From: Burkholderiaceae bacterium | GTDB taxonomy: Bacteria > Pseudomonadota > Gammaproteobacteria > Burkholderiales > Burkholderiaceae_C | Reading direction: 5' to 3' | DNA length: 64,000 nt | Assembly (NCBI GenBank): GCA_017992055.1 | Contig: JAGOPK010000009.1 | Span: 124,001-188,000, forward strand | Shown: piece after piece, positions 18,758-30,262 of the stretch | Layout: each line of letters begins with the position of its first letter | How positions within the stretch are numbered: position 1 is the stretch's first letter | The notes under the pieces: generated by a model | What the model was told of the DNA's origin: nothing | The model's database searches: none | What the model saw: the letters and a program-made list of their open reading frames with translations, nothing else | Translations under genes and position numbers: made by a program

Positions 18758-19702
18758 TCAGGGCAGCTGGGGCACGGTGTCGTAGAACGACAGCACCTCG
18801 AAGCGCACAAAGGGCGCGGTCGGGTCCGAGGGCGAGCCGCCCAGGCCGATGGTGCCGCTGCCATGCAGGGTGCAGCGGCCGCGGCGCAGGCTGATCACGT
18901 CCTCGGCATGGGCAAAGCGCACATAGGTGCCGTTGTAGCTGAGGTCGGTGAGCTGGAAAACGCCGCCATGCCAGTCGATGCGCGCATGCGAGCGCGACAC
19001 CCGGCCATCGTCGACGCGGAACTGCGACTGCGCGCTGCGACCCAGCACCAGCGGCATGCTGGAACCGTCGAAGACCTCGTCCAGCGGACCCCAGACCAGG
19101 CGCACGGCCTCGGGCTCCAGCGTGCTGGGCACCGGGCCGAACTGGGTCACCGGCAGGTCGGCACCCCGCCGTCCGCCCATCACATGCACCTGCACCGCCT
19201 CGGCGCGGCCACGCAGATGCATCCAGTCGAGTGAGCGGAAGCGCTTCTTGTGATCGGCGGGCAGGCCACCCAGCACCTCGGCGGTGATCAGGGTCTCGTT
19301 GTCGCCGGCATGGTCGAGCAGCCGGGCCGCGACATTGACGGCATCGCCGAAGCAGTCGCCGCCCATCTCGACGATCTCGCCGCGCGCCAGCGCCACCTGC
19401 AGGCGCAGGCCGCGCAGGCCGGCCGAGGCGCCGCGCTCGCGGCCGCGGTTGACCAGGCGCTCCAGCTCGTCGTGCATCTGCTGGGCCGCCTGCAGGCCTT
19501 GCACCGGGCCGGGAAACACCGCCATCAGCCCGTCGCCCAAGGTCTTGATGACCTGGCCGCCGGCGGCCGGCACGGCCCGCGCCAGCGTGCCCACGGTGTG
19601 CGTGACCACCGAGGTGGCCTCGGCATTGCCCAGGCTCTCGTACAGCGCGGTGCTGCCCCGCAGGTCGGCAAAAAGAACGGTTCGCTCCGCGATCTGCGTC
19701 AT
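18758..19702 (-). CDS. Class III adenylate cyclase fused to an FHA domain
   Basis: The 314-residue cytoplasmic product has an N-terminal class III nucleotide cyclase domain and a C-terminal FHA domain. Metal-binding aspartates are D13 (LFADLRGST) and D57 (TLGDGLMAVF). K53 and D116 are the adenine-specifying pair, and N123 and R127 (VNVAARL) stabilise the transition state, so the cyclase should make cAMP. The FHA domain (about residues 217-285) keeps G221-R222, S236, H239 and N257-G258, so it should bind phosphothreonine. No membrane segment is seen. It begins a unit with the lone receiver and hemH. Confidence 0.87.
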   Translation of the reverse strand: MTQIAERTVLFADLRGSTALYESLGNAEATSVVTHTVGTLARAVPAAGGQVIKTLGDGLMAVFPGPVQGLQAAQQMHDELERLVNRGRERGASAGLRGLRLQVALARGEIVEMGGDCFGDAVNVAARLLDHAGDNETLITAEVLGGLPADHKKRFRSLDWMHLRGRAEAVQVHVMGGRRGADLPVTQFGPVPSTLEPEAVRLVWGPLDEVFDGSSMPLVLGRSAQSQFRVDDGRVSRSHARIDWHGGVFQLTDLSYNGTYVRFAHAEDVISLRRGRCTLHGSGTIGLGGSPSDPTAPFVRFEVLSFYDTVPQLP

Positions 19703-19738
19703 GCGGACCAGTGTATCCGTGAAGACTGCACGGTCTTT

Positions 19739-19769
19739 GGGCGCCGTCCCCCAAAGCAGGACGGCGCCC
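19739..19769 (-). terminator. Terminator hairpin after rpoD
   Basis: GGGCGCCGTCC (19739-19749) pairs perfectly with GGACGGCGCCC (19759-19769), an 11-bp GC-rich stem with a nine-base loop, 43 bases after the rpoD stop. There is no U-run, but the stem is strong. It lies between rpoD and the cyclase gene, which read the same way. Confidence 0.6.
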
Positions 19770-19812
19770 GCGGCCAGGGCCGGGGCGCCGTCGGGACCCG
19801 ATCAGCCGGGGA

Positions 19813-22086
<2,274 letters not shown>

Positions 22087-22380
22087 GCGGTTCCTCGGGC
22101 TAACTCTGGCGGATTCGGTGTCTGGGCCGGCCGGGCTGCGCGGCCAGGCCAGGCACCACGGGCAGTTCGGCAATGCGCTGCGCGCCATGGGCCATGGCGG
22201 CGTGGGTGCGGATCACGGGATGCAGGGCGGGCTCGGACAAGATCGGGTGATCGTGGGCTGGTGCAAGCCCTGCAGTCCTGGCGGTGGGCGGTGGCCTGAT
22301 GCGCTCTTGCGCTCCCGTGTCGCGGGTGGCCGATATCCGGAGGTGCTGCCGTCACTCTTGCCGATGCAAGCAAGCCTCGG

Positions 22381-22386
22381 ATTATA
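22381..22386 (-). promoter_or_regulatory. Possible -10 element for rpoD in the dnaG-rpoD gap
   Basis: The 327-base gap 22087-22413 contains no supported gene. On the minus strand a perfect TATAAT stands at 22381-22386, preceded by GTCACGG in an otherwise GC-rich stretch. No good -35 hexamer occurs 16-18 bases upstream. An internal promoter for rpoD here agrees with the usual arrangement of this operon, but the rest of the gap shows nothing that I can assign. Confidence 0.35.
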
Positions 22387-22413
22387 CCGTGACCGGGCGG
22401 CGGGCCCGGGCCC

Positions 22414-24366
22414 TCAGGGGGCTTTGGCGGCCGGGGTCTTCAGTGCGGTGACCCGTTCGCGGATGGCGCGCAGCTCGGCCAGGGCCTCGGGCGTGGCGGC
22501 GCCGCTCAGGGCCTGCACCAGCTGCTGGGCCTGGGCGTCGAGCTCGGCGATCTCCAGGTCGCGCATCACCGCATCCAGGTCGCTGGCCGGCGGCTCCGGG
22601 TCCAGCGCATGGAAGCCGGCGATGCGCGCCAGCAGCGGCGCCAGCTCGTCGGCGCCTTCGTCCAGGCGTGCCAGGTCGCTGGTGATGGCATCCAGCGTCA
22701 TCGGCCCGTGCTCGTGCAGCAGGCGCTCCAGGCCGGTGAAGAAGCCGGCATAGGGCGGGGGCTGGTCGCACAGCAGGGCATGCACCGCATCGGGCAGGGC
22801 CAGCCAGCGGTCGGCATGGCGGGCCAGCAGCCAGGCGGCGCGGTCCAGCCGGTTCGGCGCCTGCGGCCGGGCGCGGCTGCGGCCCCCGTTGAAGGGGCGC
22901 CTGCCTTCGCCCCAGCGGCCGCCGTCGCGGCGGCGGCGGCCGTCCGCCGTGCCGGCGTCGTCGGCCTCGCCGTCGCTGCGGCGCGTGAACTCGGCGTCGT
23001 AGGCCGCGTCGGCGGGATCGTGGCCGGCGCGGGACTCGCCGCGCCGCGAGCCGCTGCCGCCAGCGCCGCCCTGCCAGTGCGCCTTCAGCACCTCGACGGC
23101 CATGCCGCCGCGCTCGGCCAGGGTCTGCAGCAGCTGCTCGCGCAGCAGGCCGGCCGGCAACTGCTCGAACAGCGGCCGCGCCTGGGCCAGCATCTTGGAG
23201 CGGCCCTCGGCCGTGGTCAGGTCGCAGTCGGCGCCGGCCTGGGCCACCAGCTGCTCGGACAGCGGCACCGCGCCGGCCAGCGCCTGCTCGAAGGCCTGCG
23301 GGCCCAGCTCGCGGATGTAGCTGTCGGGATCGTGCTCGGCCGGCAGGAACAGGAAGCGGATGGCGCGGGTGTCGCTGGCATGGGGCAGGGCGGCCTCCAG
23401 CGCGCGGCCGGCAGCGCGGCGGCCGGCGGCATCGCCGTCGAAGCTGAACACCACCGCATCGGTGAAGCGGAACAGCTTGGCCACATGCTCGGCGGTGCAG
23501 GCCGTGCCCAGCGTGGCCACGGCATTGGCAAAGCCCCACTGGGCCAGCGCCACCACGTCCATGTAGCCCTCGACCACCAGCGCAAAGCCCTTGGCGCGCA
23601 GGGCCTGGCGGGCCTCGTACAGGCCGTACAGCTCACGGCCCTTGTGGAACACCGGGGTCTCGGGCGAGTTCAGGTACTTGGGCTCGCCCTGGTCGAGCAC
23701 GCGGCCGCCGAAGCCGATGACCTCGCCCTTGACCGAGCGGATCGGGAACATGATGCGGTCGCGGAAGCGGTCGTAGCGCTTCTGCTCCGGGCCTTCGTCG
23801 CCTTGCACGATGACCAGGCCCGACTCGGCCAGCAGCGGATCGTCGTAGCGTGGAAACACGCCGGCCAGCGTGCGCCAGCCCTCGGGTGCATAGCCCAGGC
23901 CGAACTGCGCGGCGATCTGGCCGGTGAGGCCGCGGCGCTTGAGGTAGTCGATGGCGCGCGGCGTGGATTTCAGCGCCGCGCGGTAGTGCGCGCCGGCCTT
24001 GGCCAGCACATCGCTGAGCGAGGCGCGCTGGGCCTTCTCGGCCTCGGCGCGCTCGCGCTCGGCCGGCGTGCTGCGGTCGTCGGGCACGTTCATGCCCACC
24101 GCCTGGGCCAGCTCGCGCACCGCGTCCATGAAGCCCAGGCCCGAGTGCTCGGTGAGAAAGCGGATGGCATCGCCGTGGGCGCCGCAGCCGAAGCAGTGGT
24201 AGGTCTGGCGCGACGGGCTGACGATGAAGCTGGGCGACTTCTCGCCGTGGAAGGGGCACAGGCCCTTGTGGTTGATGCCGGCCTTCTTCAGCTCGACATG
24301 GCGGCCGACGACCTCGACGATGTCGGTGCGGGCGATCAGGTCCTGGATGAAGCCGTTGGGAAGCAC
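22414..24366 (-). CDS. dnaG: DNA primase
   Basis: The 650-residue product makes RNA primers for replication. The N-terminal zinc finger is C-P-F-H ... C-F-G-C (CPFHGEKSPSF, then YHCFGCGAHGDAI, about residues 38-65). The catalytic core has the RNAP-basic motif region and the Toprim domain with VVEGYMDVVAL and FSFDGDAAGRRAA. A low-complexity, charged linker rich in Arg/Gly/Asp (about residues 435-510) separates the core from the helical DnaB-binding domain. In many relatives rpsU and gatB precede dnaG; here a c-di-GMP gene stands there, 10 bases upstream. Confidence 0.97.
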   Translation of the reverse strand: MLPNGFIQDLIARTDIVEVVGRHVELKKAGINHKGLCPFHGEKSPSFIVSPSRQTYHCFGCGAHGDAIRFLTEHSGLGFMDAVRELAQAVGMNVPDDRSTPAERERAEAEKAQRASLSDVLAKAGAHYRAALKSTPRAIDYLKRRGLTGQIAAQFGLGYAPEGWRTLAGVFPRYDDPLLAESGLVIVQGDEGPEQKRYDRFRDRIMFPIRSVKGEVIGFGGRVLDQGEPKYLNSPETPVFHKGRELYGLYEARQALRAKGFALVVEGYMDVVALAQWGFANAVATLGTACTAEHVAKLFRFTDAVVFSFDGDAAGRRAAGRALEAALPHASDTRAIRFLFLPAEHDPDSYIRELGPQAFEQALAGAVPLSEQLVAQAGADCDLTTAEGRSKMLAQARPLFEQLPAGLLREQLLQTLAERGGMAVEVLKAHWQGGAGGSGSRRGESRAGHDPADAAYDAEFTRRSDGEADDAGTADGRRRRDGGRWGEGRRPFNGGRSRARPQAPNRLDRAAWLLARHADRWLALPDAVHALLCDQPPPYAGFFTGLERLLHEHGPMTLDAITSDLARLDEGADELAPLLARIAGFHALDPEPPASDLDAVMRDLEIAELDAQAQQLVQALSGAATPEALAELRAIRERVTALKTPAAKAP

Positions 24367-24376
24367 GGCCGGCAGT

Positions 24377-27300
24377 CTAGGCGATGCCGCTGCTGCCTTC
24401 CTGCGGGTCGGTCTGCGCGGCGTCCTGCGCCGGCAGCGCGCCGGACACCGTGCTCGGCGCCGCGCTCAGCGCAAACAGGCCACGCCATTCGCGCACCCAG
24501 GGCGCCAGCTCGGCCGCCGGCATCGGCGAGGCGATGCCCGCGCCCTGGCCGACGGCGCAGCCCATGTCCAGCAGCATGCGCGCCTGGGCCGGCGTTTCCA
24601 CGCCCTCGGCCACCACCTCGCAGTCGAAGGTGCGCGCCAGGCTGATCACGCCTTCGACGATGGCCCGGTCCTGGGCATCGGTGAGCATGTGCTGCACGAA
24701 GGAGCGGTCGACCTTCAGCACCTGCAGCGGCAGCTGCTTCAGGTAGGTCAGCGTGGAATAGCCGGTGCCGAAATCGTCCACCGCCCAGCGCACGCCCAGG
24801 CGGGCGCAGCGCTCCATCACCGACGAGGTGGTGGCGATGTCGGTCAGCGCCGCGGTTTCCAGCACCTCCAGCTCCAGCTTGCGGCCCAGCGGCTGGGCAT
24901 GGCGGGCCAGCAGCTCGCCCAGGCGCTGGGCAAAGTCGGGCTCCTTCAGGTGGCGGGCCGAGATGTTGACGCTGACCGACAGGTCCAGGCCCTGGCGCTG
25001 CCAGACCTCCACCTGCTCCAGCGCCTGGGCCAGCACCCAGTCGCCGACACGCGCCGACAGGCCAGTGTTCTCGATCAGCGGCAGGAACTGCGCCGGCGGC
25101 ACCACGCCGCGCTCGGGATGGTTCCAGCGCAGCAGGGCCTCGGCGCCCAGCACCAGGCCACGCTGCAGGTCGACCTTGGGCTGGTAGTACAGCACCAGCT
25201 CGCCGCGGTCCAGCGCGTCCTGCACCCGGCCGATGGCCAGGGCACGCTCTTCCGTGCGGCGGCTGTATTCGGGATCGAAGAACAGGTAGCCGTTGCGCCC
25301 GCTCTGCTTGACGCCGTACATCGCATGGTCGGCATGGCGCAGCAGGGTGTCGGCGTCGCTGGAGTCCAGCGGGTAAAGCGTGGCGCCGACGCTGGCCGTC
25401 ACCGCCTCGGGCAGGGCGCCGGAGCTGAGCATCAGCGGCTGCTGCACCACGCGCAGCACACGCTCCACCGCCGCCCGGGCCTCGTCCACCGTGCCGGCAC
25501 GCAGCAGCAGCACGAACTCGTCGCCACCCAGGCGCGCCGCGGTGTCGCTCCAGCCGGCGCCGCGGGCGCGCAGTGCGCTGCGCAGGCGGTTGGCGGTCTC
25601 GGCCAGCAGCAGGTCGCCGGCATCGTGGCCATGGCGCTCGTTGATGGCCTTGAAGTGGTCCAGGTCCAGGTAGCAGACCACCAGCAGATAGCCGTCGCGG
25701 TCGGTGGCGGCCATGGCCTCGGCCAGCAGCTGGGCCAGGCGGGCGCGGTTGGGCAGGCGCGTCAGCTCGTCGAAATGCGCCTGGCGCTCCAGGCGCTCGC
25801 GCTGCAGGCGCTGCTCGGTGACGTCGCTGACCACCATCACGTGGTAGCGCAGCGCGCCATCGGGCCCGGGCACGGTGCTGACGGTGACATGCAGGGCGCA
25901 GGCCTCGCCGTTGCGGCGGCGCTCGACCACCTCGCCAACCCAGTGGCCCTGGTGGCGCAGCGCGGCCCACAGATGGGCCTGCTGCTGGCCCGGGCCAAGG
26001 CCCAGGCCGGAGCCGGCGACCCGGGCGCTGCCGGGGCCGCCGGGCCGCAGCAGGCCGGGCACGCTGCCGATCAGCTCGTCGCGCGGGATGCCGGTGATGC
26101 GGCTGTAGGTCGGGTTGGCGTCGAGCACGCGCAGGTCGGCGTCCAGCACCACCAGGCCTTCGTGCAGGTGCATGAAGACATTGCTGGACAGGTGCTCGCG
26201 CTCCTGGGCGCTGCGCTGGGCGCCGATGTCGGCCAGCGAGGCCACCACCCGAGCCGGCCGGCCGGCCGCATCGCGCTCGGCGACGATCACATGCACGTCG
26301 AACCAGCACCAGCCGTCGCGCACCCGCACCCGGGCCTCGCGGCGCAGGCCGGCGCCCGGCGGCGTGGCCACCGCGGCCAGCGCGCTGTGCAGCGCGTCGC
26401 GGTCCTCGGCATGCACCTGGGCCAGCCAGCGCTCCAGCGTGGCGGTCTGCTCGCCGCTGGGATCGGCCATCAGCGCGCGCCAGCGTGGCGAGCTGAAGTG
26501 GGCGCCGGTGCGCAGGTTCCAGTCGGCCACGCCCAGGTCGGAGCCGACCAGGGCCAGCTGCCAGCGCTCTTCCAGCCGCGCCAGCTCGGCCAGCTGCACA
26601 TGCGGCAGCAGCACCAGGGCCGACAGCGCCGCCACATAGCTCCACAACAGGGTCTGGCCCCCGGCGCCCAGGCCGCCGGTGCCGGCAAACGGCCCGTGGC
26701 CCGAGGCCGTGCCGCTGAGCAGGCCCACGGCCAGCAGCAGCAAGCAGGCCGAGGCCAGGGCCAGGCCGCGGCGCAAGGCCAGCCAGCACAGCAGCAGCGG
26801 CGGCAGCATCAGCAGCGCCAGGGCCTGCCACTGCCGGCCCGGCGGCAGGGCCAGGGCCAGCGCCAGCACGGCTGCCATGGCCAGCACCAGCACCAGGGTG
26901 CGCAGCCGTCCCGCCAGGCGCGACGGCGCCAGCAAGGCCCGCCAGCCGCCCTGCAGGCCCAGGGCCTGCCAGCGCGCGGTGAGCAGCGGCACGCCGCCGA
27001 CGATCATGCCCAGCGCATCGCCCATCCACCACTGCAGGGCCGCACGCGGCAGGTCGATGACCGGGATCCGGCCGGCAATCGCCAGCCAGGCCGCGCCATT
27101 AGCCGCCGACACCGCGGTGGCGCCCAGCGCGCCGGTGACCAGCAGCAGGCCCAGGTCGCGGCGCTGCTCCAGGCGTGGATTGAAGCCGTTGCGCTCCAGC
27201 CAGTGGGCGGCCAGCCAGGGCCCGCCCACATTGCCCAGCGCCATCAGCGCCGCCAGCCAGGGCGGGGCGCCGGCGCTCCAGTTGACCAGGGTCGAGCCCA

Positions 27301-27580
27301 GCGCGATGGCCGGGGCATAGCCCGGCCCGCCGCGCACCAGCACGGCCAGCGCCAGGCCGGCGGCCGGCCAGAAGGCGCTGATGAAGGGCGACAGCCCGGT
27401 CAGCGCCAGGCTCAGCTTGCCGGCGGCCAGATAGGCCAGGGCCAGCAGCGCCGAGCGCAGCAGCCACTGCGCGCCGTGGGGCGCGGCCGTGTCGTGCTCG
27501 GACGCTGAAGGGGCTTGGGGGTCGGTCAGAGCGCGAAATCCTCGAGCTTGGCGCCCGAGGCCAGGGCCGCCTTCAGCCAC
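24377..27580 (-). CDS. MASE1-PAS-PAS-GGDEF-EAL cyclic-di-GMP protein
   Basis: The product (up to 1067 residues) is a membrane sensor that can make and break cyclic di-GMP. An N-terminal MASE1 region with about eight hydrophobic helices (residues 40-330) is followed by two PAS-like domains (about 345-600). Then come a GGDEF domain with an intact active site (RLGGDEFVLLLR) and an EAL domain with EALLRWNHP, NISARHL and DDFGTGYSTL. Both catalytic motifs are therefore intact. The open frame begins with GTG at 27580, which would overlap the H-NS-family gene by 55 bases; the true start may lie further in, since no good ribosome binding site is seen. It lies 10 bases before dnaG. Confidence 0.88.
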   Translation of the reverse strand: MAEGGPGLGRQARGFRALTDPQAPSASEHDTAAPHGAQWLLRSALLALAYLAAGKLSLALTGLSPFISAFWPAAGLALAVLVRGGPGYAPAIALGSTLVNWSAGAPPWLAALMALGNVGGPWLAAHWLERNGFNPRLEQRRDLGLLLVTGALGATAVSAANGAAWLAIAGRIPVIDLPRAALQWWMGDALGMIVGGVPLLTARWQALGLQGGWRALLAPSRLAGRLRTLVLVLAMAAVLALALALPPGRQWQALALLMLPPLLLCWLALRRGLALASACLLLLAVGLLSGTASGHGPFAGTGGLGAGGQTLLWSYVAALSALVLLPHVQLAELARLEERWQLALVGSDLGVADWNLRTGAHFSSPRWRALMADPSGEQTATLERWLAQVHAEDRDALHSALAAVATPPGAGLRREARVRVRDGWCWFDVHVIVAERDAAGRPARVVASLADIGAQRSAQEREHLSSNVFMHLHEGLVVLDADLRVLDANPTYSRITGIPRDELIGSVPGLLRPGGPGSARVAGSGLGLGPGQQQAHLWAALRHQGHWVGEVVERRRNGEACALHVTVSTVPGPDGALRYHVMVVSDVTEQRLQRERLERQAHFDELTRLPNRARLAQLLAEAMAATDRDGYLLVVCYLDLDHFKAINERHGHDAGDLLLAETANRLRSALRARGAGWSDTAARLGGDEFVLLLRAGTVDEARAAVERVLRVVQQPLMLSSGALPEAVTASVGATLYPLDSSDADTLLRHADHAMYGVKQSGRNGYLFFDPEYSRRTEERALAIGRVQDALDRGELVLYYQPKVDLQRGLVLGAEALLRWNHPERGVVPPAQFLPLIENTGLSARVGDWVLAQALEQVEVWQRQGLDLSVSVNISARHLKEPDFAQRLGELLARHAQPLGRKLELEVLETAALTDIATTSSVMERCARLGVRWAVDDFGTGYSTLTYLKQLPLQVLKVDRSFVQHMLTDAQDRAIVEGVISLARTFDCEVVAEGVETPAQARMLLDMGCAVGQGAGIASPMPAAELAPWVREWRGLFALSAAPSTVSGALPAQDAAQTDPQEGSSGIA

Positions 27581-27840
27581 TTGGGCTGCAGGCCGCGGCC
27601 GCTCCAGGTGTCACCGGTGGCGGCATTGCGGAACTTGGGCGCGACCTTGGCACCGGTCTTGGGTGCGGCGGCGCGCGGCGCGGCGCTGGTCTTGGCGGTG
27701 ATGTCGGCCGCGGTCAGGCCGAACTCGGCCATCAGCGCACGGATCTTGGCAATCGCCGCGCCACGCTCCTCGCGCTGCGCGTCGGCGATCATCTTCTCGA
27801 TTTCGGCGCGCTGCGCCAGCAGTTCCTGCAGGGTCGACAT
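27526..27840 (-). CDS. H-NS family nucleoid-associated regulator
   Basis: The 104-residue product has an N-terminal oligomerising helix (LLAQRAEIEKMIADAQREERGAAIAKIRALMAEFGL compressed to about residues 6-43) and a C-terminal DNA-binding domain with the family loop TWSGRGLQPKWL. The usual loop is R-G-R/K-x-P; here it is R-G-L, so contact with the minor groove may be slightly altered. A basic Ala/Lys linker joins the two parts. Proteins of this kind silence AT-rich, horizontally acquired DNA, such as the 57-62 kb block of this window. Confidence 0.9.
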   Translation of the reverse strand: MSTLQELLAQRAEIEKMIADAQREERGAAIAKIRALMAEFGLTAADITAKTSAAPRAAAPKTGAKVAPKFRNAATGDTWSGRGLQPKWLKAALASGAKLEDFAL

Positions 27841-27949
27841 GGGGTATCTCCGGACGGATCGTGATTTCAGGGGGAAACAACGCTCCGCATTATCTCGCAA
27901 GGCCGGAAGGCTTTTTTTGTTTCTGCGAGATGCAAAACCGGTAAAGACC

Positions 27950-28222
27950 TCAGGCCGACGGCGGCACAAAACCCGCCGGCTGGTCGGCGCCTTCGCCGAA
28001 GAAGAAGCGCTCCATCTGCCGCGCCAGGTATTGGCGGGCGCGCTGGTCGGCCAGGTTCAGGCGGTTTTCATTGACCAGCATCGTCTGGTGCTTCATCCAG
28101 GCCGCCCAGGCTTCCTTGCTGACGCTGTTGTAGATGCGCTTGCCGAGTTCGCCGGGATAGACGGGGAAATCCATGCCTTCGGCTTCCTTCTTCAGGTAGA
28201 CGCATTGGATGGTACGGGCCAT
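27950..28222 (-). CDS. yggX: Fe(2+)-trafficking / oxidative damage protection protein YggX
   Basis: The 90-residue product matches the YggX family from end to end: [51 protein letters not shown] and [12 protein letters not shown]. In enterobacteria YggX protects iron-sulfur clusters and takes part in iron trafficking under oxidative stress. The gene lies 46 bases after argA and 109 bases before the H-NS gene. Linkage of yggX to argA is common in Burkholderiales. Confidence 0.95.
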   Translation of the reverse strand: MARTIQCVYLKKEAEGMDFPVYPGELGKRIYNSVSKEAWAAWMKHQTMLVNENRLNLADQRARQYLARQMERFFFGEGADQPAGFVPPSA

Positions 28223-28268
28223 GGGGTTTGCTCCGGATTCGAAAGGGTTCAGGGAATGGGGCCGGCGT

Positions 28269-29609
28269 TCAGCCCAGTTTCTTGACCAGCACCTGCGAGC
28301 GCCGGTCCCAGTTGTATTTGCGCTTGCGCGCTTCGGGCAGCCAGTCGGGATCGACCGGCGTGAAGCCGCGCTTGATGAACCAGTGCATGGTGCGCGTGGT
28401 CAGCACGAACATCGATTCCAGGCCCATGGCGCGGGCGCGCTGCTCCACGCGCTTGAGCAGGCGGTCGCCGTCGCCCTGGCCCTGCACCGCTGGCGAGACG
28501 GTCAGCGCCGCCATCTCGGCGGTGCGTGCCTCGGGATAGGGATACAGCGCGGCGCAGCCGAAGATCACGCCATCGTGCTCGATCACCGTGTAATTGGCGA
28601 TGTCGCGCTCGATTTCCGTGCGCTCGCGGCGCACCAGGGTGCCGTCGCGCTCGAACGGCTCGATCACCTGCAGGATGCCGCCCACGTCGTCGGAACTGGC
28701 CTCGCGCAGGCTTTCGAGTTTTTCGTCGACGACCATGGTGCCGATGCCGTCGTGGGTGAAAACCTCCTGCAGGATGGCGCCATCCACCGCGAACGGCAGG
28801 ATGTGCGAGCGCTCGACGCCGCCTTCGCAGGCAGCCACGCAATGCTGCAGATAAAACGCGAGGTCGGTGGGCCTGCGCGCCTGCGGCAGTTTGGCCAGCA
28901 GGCGGCGGGCATCGGCCAGGGCCATTTCGGTGTCGATGCCGCTGTCGGCATCGTCGAGGTTTTCGGGGATGCCCGGCACCTCGGTCAGAAACAGCAGCTT
29001 GTCGGCGCCCAAAGCCACGGCGGTGGCGGTGGCCACTTCTTCCATGGTCAGATTGAAGGCCTCGCCGGTGGGTGAAAAACCAAACGGGCTCAACACCACG
29101 ATGGCGCCGATGTCGATGGCCCGGCGCATGGCCGCGGCATCGACCTTGCGCACCAGGCCGGAATGGATGAAATCAACGCCGTCGACAATGCCCACTGGCC
29201 GCGCCGTCAGGAAGTTACCAGACACCACACGCACCGCGGCATTGGCCATCGGGGTATTGGGCAAACCCTGGGAAAACGCGGCCTCGATTTCAAAGCGCAA
29301 TTGGCCGGCGGCTTCCTGCGCGCAATCCAGCGTGATGGCGTCGGTGATGCGCCGGCCGTTGACAAACCTCGCGGTGTGGCCCTTCAGCGCCAGTTGCTCG
29401 TCGACCTGCGGGCGGAAGCCATGCACCAGCACCAGCTTGATGCCCATCGCATGCATGATGGACAGGTCCTGCGCCAGCAGCGCCAGCTTGCCGGCGGCAA
29501 TGGCCTCGCCGCAGGCGGCCACCACGAAGGTCTTGCCACGGTAGGCATGGATGTAGGGCGCCACCGCGCGAAACCACGGGACGAAGGTGTGCGGGAAGAC
29601 CAGGCTCAT
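28269..29609 (-). CDS. argA: Amino-acid N-acetyltransferase (N-acetylglutamate synthase)
   Basis: The 446-residue product makes N-acetylglutamate, the first step of arginine synthesis. The N-terminal amino-acid-kinase-like domain (about residues 1-285) has [15 protein letters not shown] and [13 protein letters not shown] and serves in arginine feedback. The C-terminal GNAT domain (about 300-446) has the acetyl-CoA loop [10 protein letters not shown] and ends [25 protein letters not shown] compressed to that region. The length fits the classical bifunctional-fold ArgA. It reads towards yggX. Confidence 0.96.
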   Translation of the reverse strand: MSLVFPHTFVPWFRAVAPYIHAYRGKTFVVAACGEAIAAGKLALLAQDLSIMHAMGIKLVLVHGFRPQVDEQLALKGHTARFVNGRRITDAITLDCAQEAAGQLRFEIEAAFSQGLPNTPMANAAVRVVSGNFLTARPVGIVDGVDFIHSGLVRKVDAAAMRRAIDIGAIVVLSPFGFSPTGEAFNLTMEEVATATAVALGADKLLFLTEVPGIPENLDDADSGIDTEMALADARRLLAKLPQARRPTDLAFYLQHCVAACEGGVERSHILPFAVDGAILQEVFTHDGIGTMVVDEKLESLREASSDDVGGILQVIEPFERDGTLVRRERTEIERDIANYTVIEHDGVIFGCAALYPYPEARTAEMAALTVSPAVQGQGDGDRLLKRVEQRARAMGLESMFVLTTRTMHWFIKRGFTPVDPDWLPEARKRKYNWDRRSQVLVKKLG

Positions 29610-29644
29610 CGTGGCCGGGATTGTGCCGCAGGGGTGGTGCCGGA

Positions 29645-30262
29645 TCAGTCGCTGTGGATCACCACCAGCAGGGCCGCCGCCGGCTCGGTGCCGTGGTTGC
29701 GCAGCGCATGCGGACGGTCGGCGGCGTAGCGCGCGGTTTCGCCCACCGACAGCTGCACGCGGGCCTCGCCGCTGGCCTCGCCCGTTTCGACGGCGATGCT
29801 GCCGGCCTGCACCGTCAGGTGCTCGCGCGTCCCAGGCTCGTGGGCCTGCGAGTGAAGCGCCGCGCCGGGCGCCAGCGTCAGCTCATACCACTCGAAGCGG
29901 CCGGCCAGGTCCAGCGGGCCTAGGATGCGCAGTTCGCAGCCCGGGTCGCGGCCACGCAGGCGTGGAGTGTCGTGCGGGGCCACGGTGGTGATGGCCGGCG
30001 CCTCGCTGCGGGGGGCCGCCTCCAGCAACTCGGCCAGCGGCACGCCCAGCGCATTGGCCAGGCGCCAGACCACGGCCACCGTGGGGTTGGCCTGGGCGCG
30101 CTCGATCTGCGACAGCATGCTCTTGGACACGCCGGCGCGGCGCGACAGTTCGTCCAGCGACAGCCCGTGCTGCTCGCGCAGGGCGGCCAGGGCCTCGCCG
30201 ATGCGCGGGGGTTCGGGGGCCGGGGCGGGGGAGCGTGACGAAGGGTTCATGGCTTGTGTCAT
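29645..30262 (-). CDS. XRE-family regulator with C-terminal cupin
   Basis: The 205-residue product has an N-terminal helix-turn-helix (LSLDELSRRAGVSKSMLSQI, about residues 33-55) and a C-terminal cupin (about 115-200: YELTLAPGAALHSQAHEPG, then LTVQAGSIAVETG and the GETARYAADRPHALRN segment). Such regulators respond to small metabolites, often amino acids or their products. Its gene is divergent from kbl-tdh across an operator-like repeat, so it probably controls threonine/2-amino-3-ketobutyrate breakdown and itself. The start may be 30262 or the in-frame ATG at 30250; neither has a strong ribosome binding site. Confidence 0.87.
   Translation of the reverse strand: MTQAMNPSSRSPAPAPEPPRIGEALAALREQHGLSLDELSRRAGVSKSMLSQIERAQANPTVAVVWRLANALGVPLAELLEAAPRSEAPAITTVAPHDTPRLRGRDPGCELRILGPLDLAGRFEWYELTLAPGAALHSQAHEPGTREHLTVQAGSIAVETGEASGEARVQLSVGETARYAADRPHALRNHGTEPAAALLVVIHSD

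Noticed and set aside
22087-22413. A small gene (for example rpsU) between dnaG and rpoD
   Set aside because: No ribosomal-protein sequence in any frame; only a -10-like element was seen.
24224-27508. A 1094-residue open frame on the plus strand over the c-di-GMP gene
   Set aside because: Antisense frame with Gln/Gly/Arg/His bias and no protein family; the minus-strand gene has complete GGDEF and EAL motifs.
27899-27918. Hairpin with a T-run (AAGGCC-GGAA-GGCTTT then TTTT)
   Set aside because: It has the form of an intrinsic terminator on the plus strand, but no plus-strand gene ends nearby. It lies in the leader of the minus-strand H-NS gene, where the A-run could be part of its promoter. 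I could not decide.
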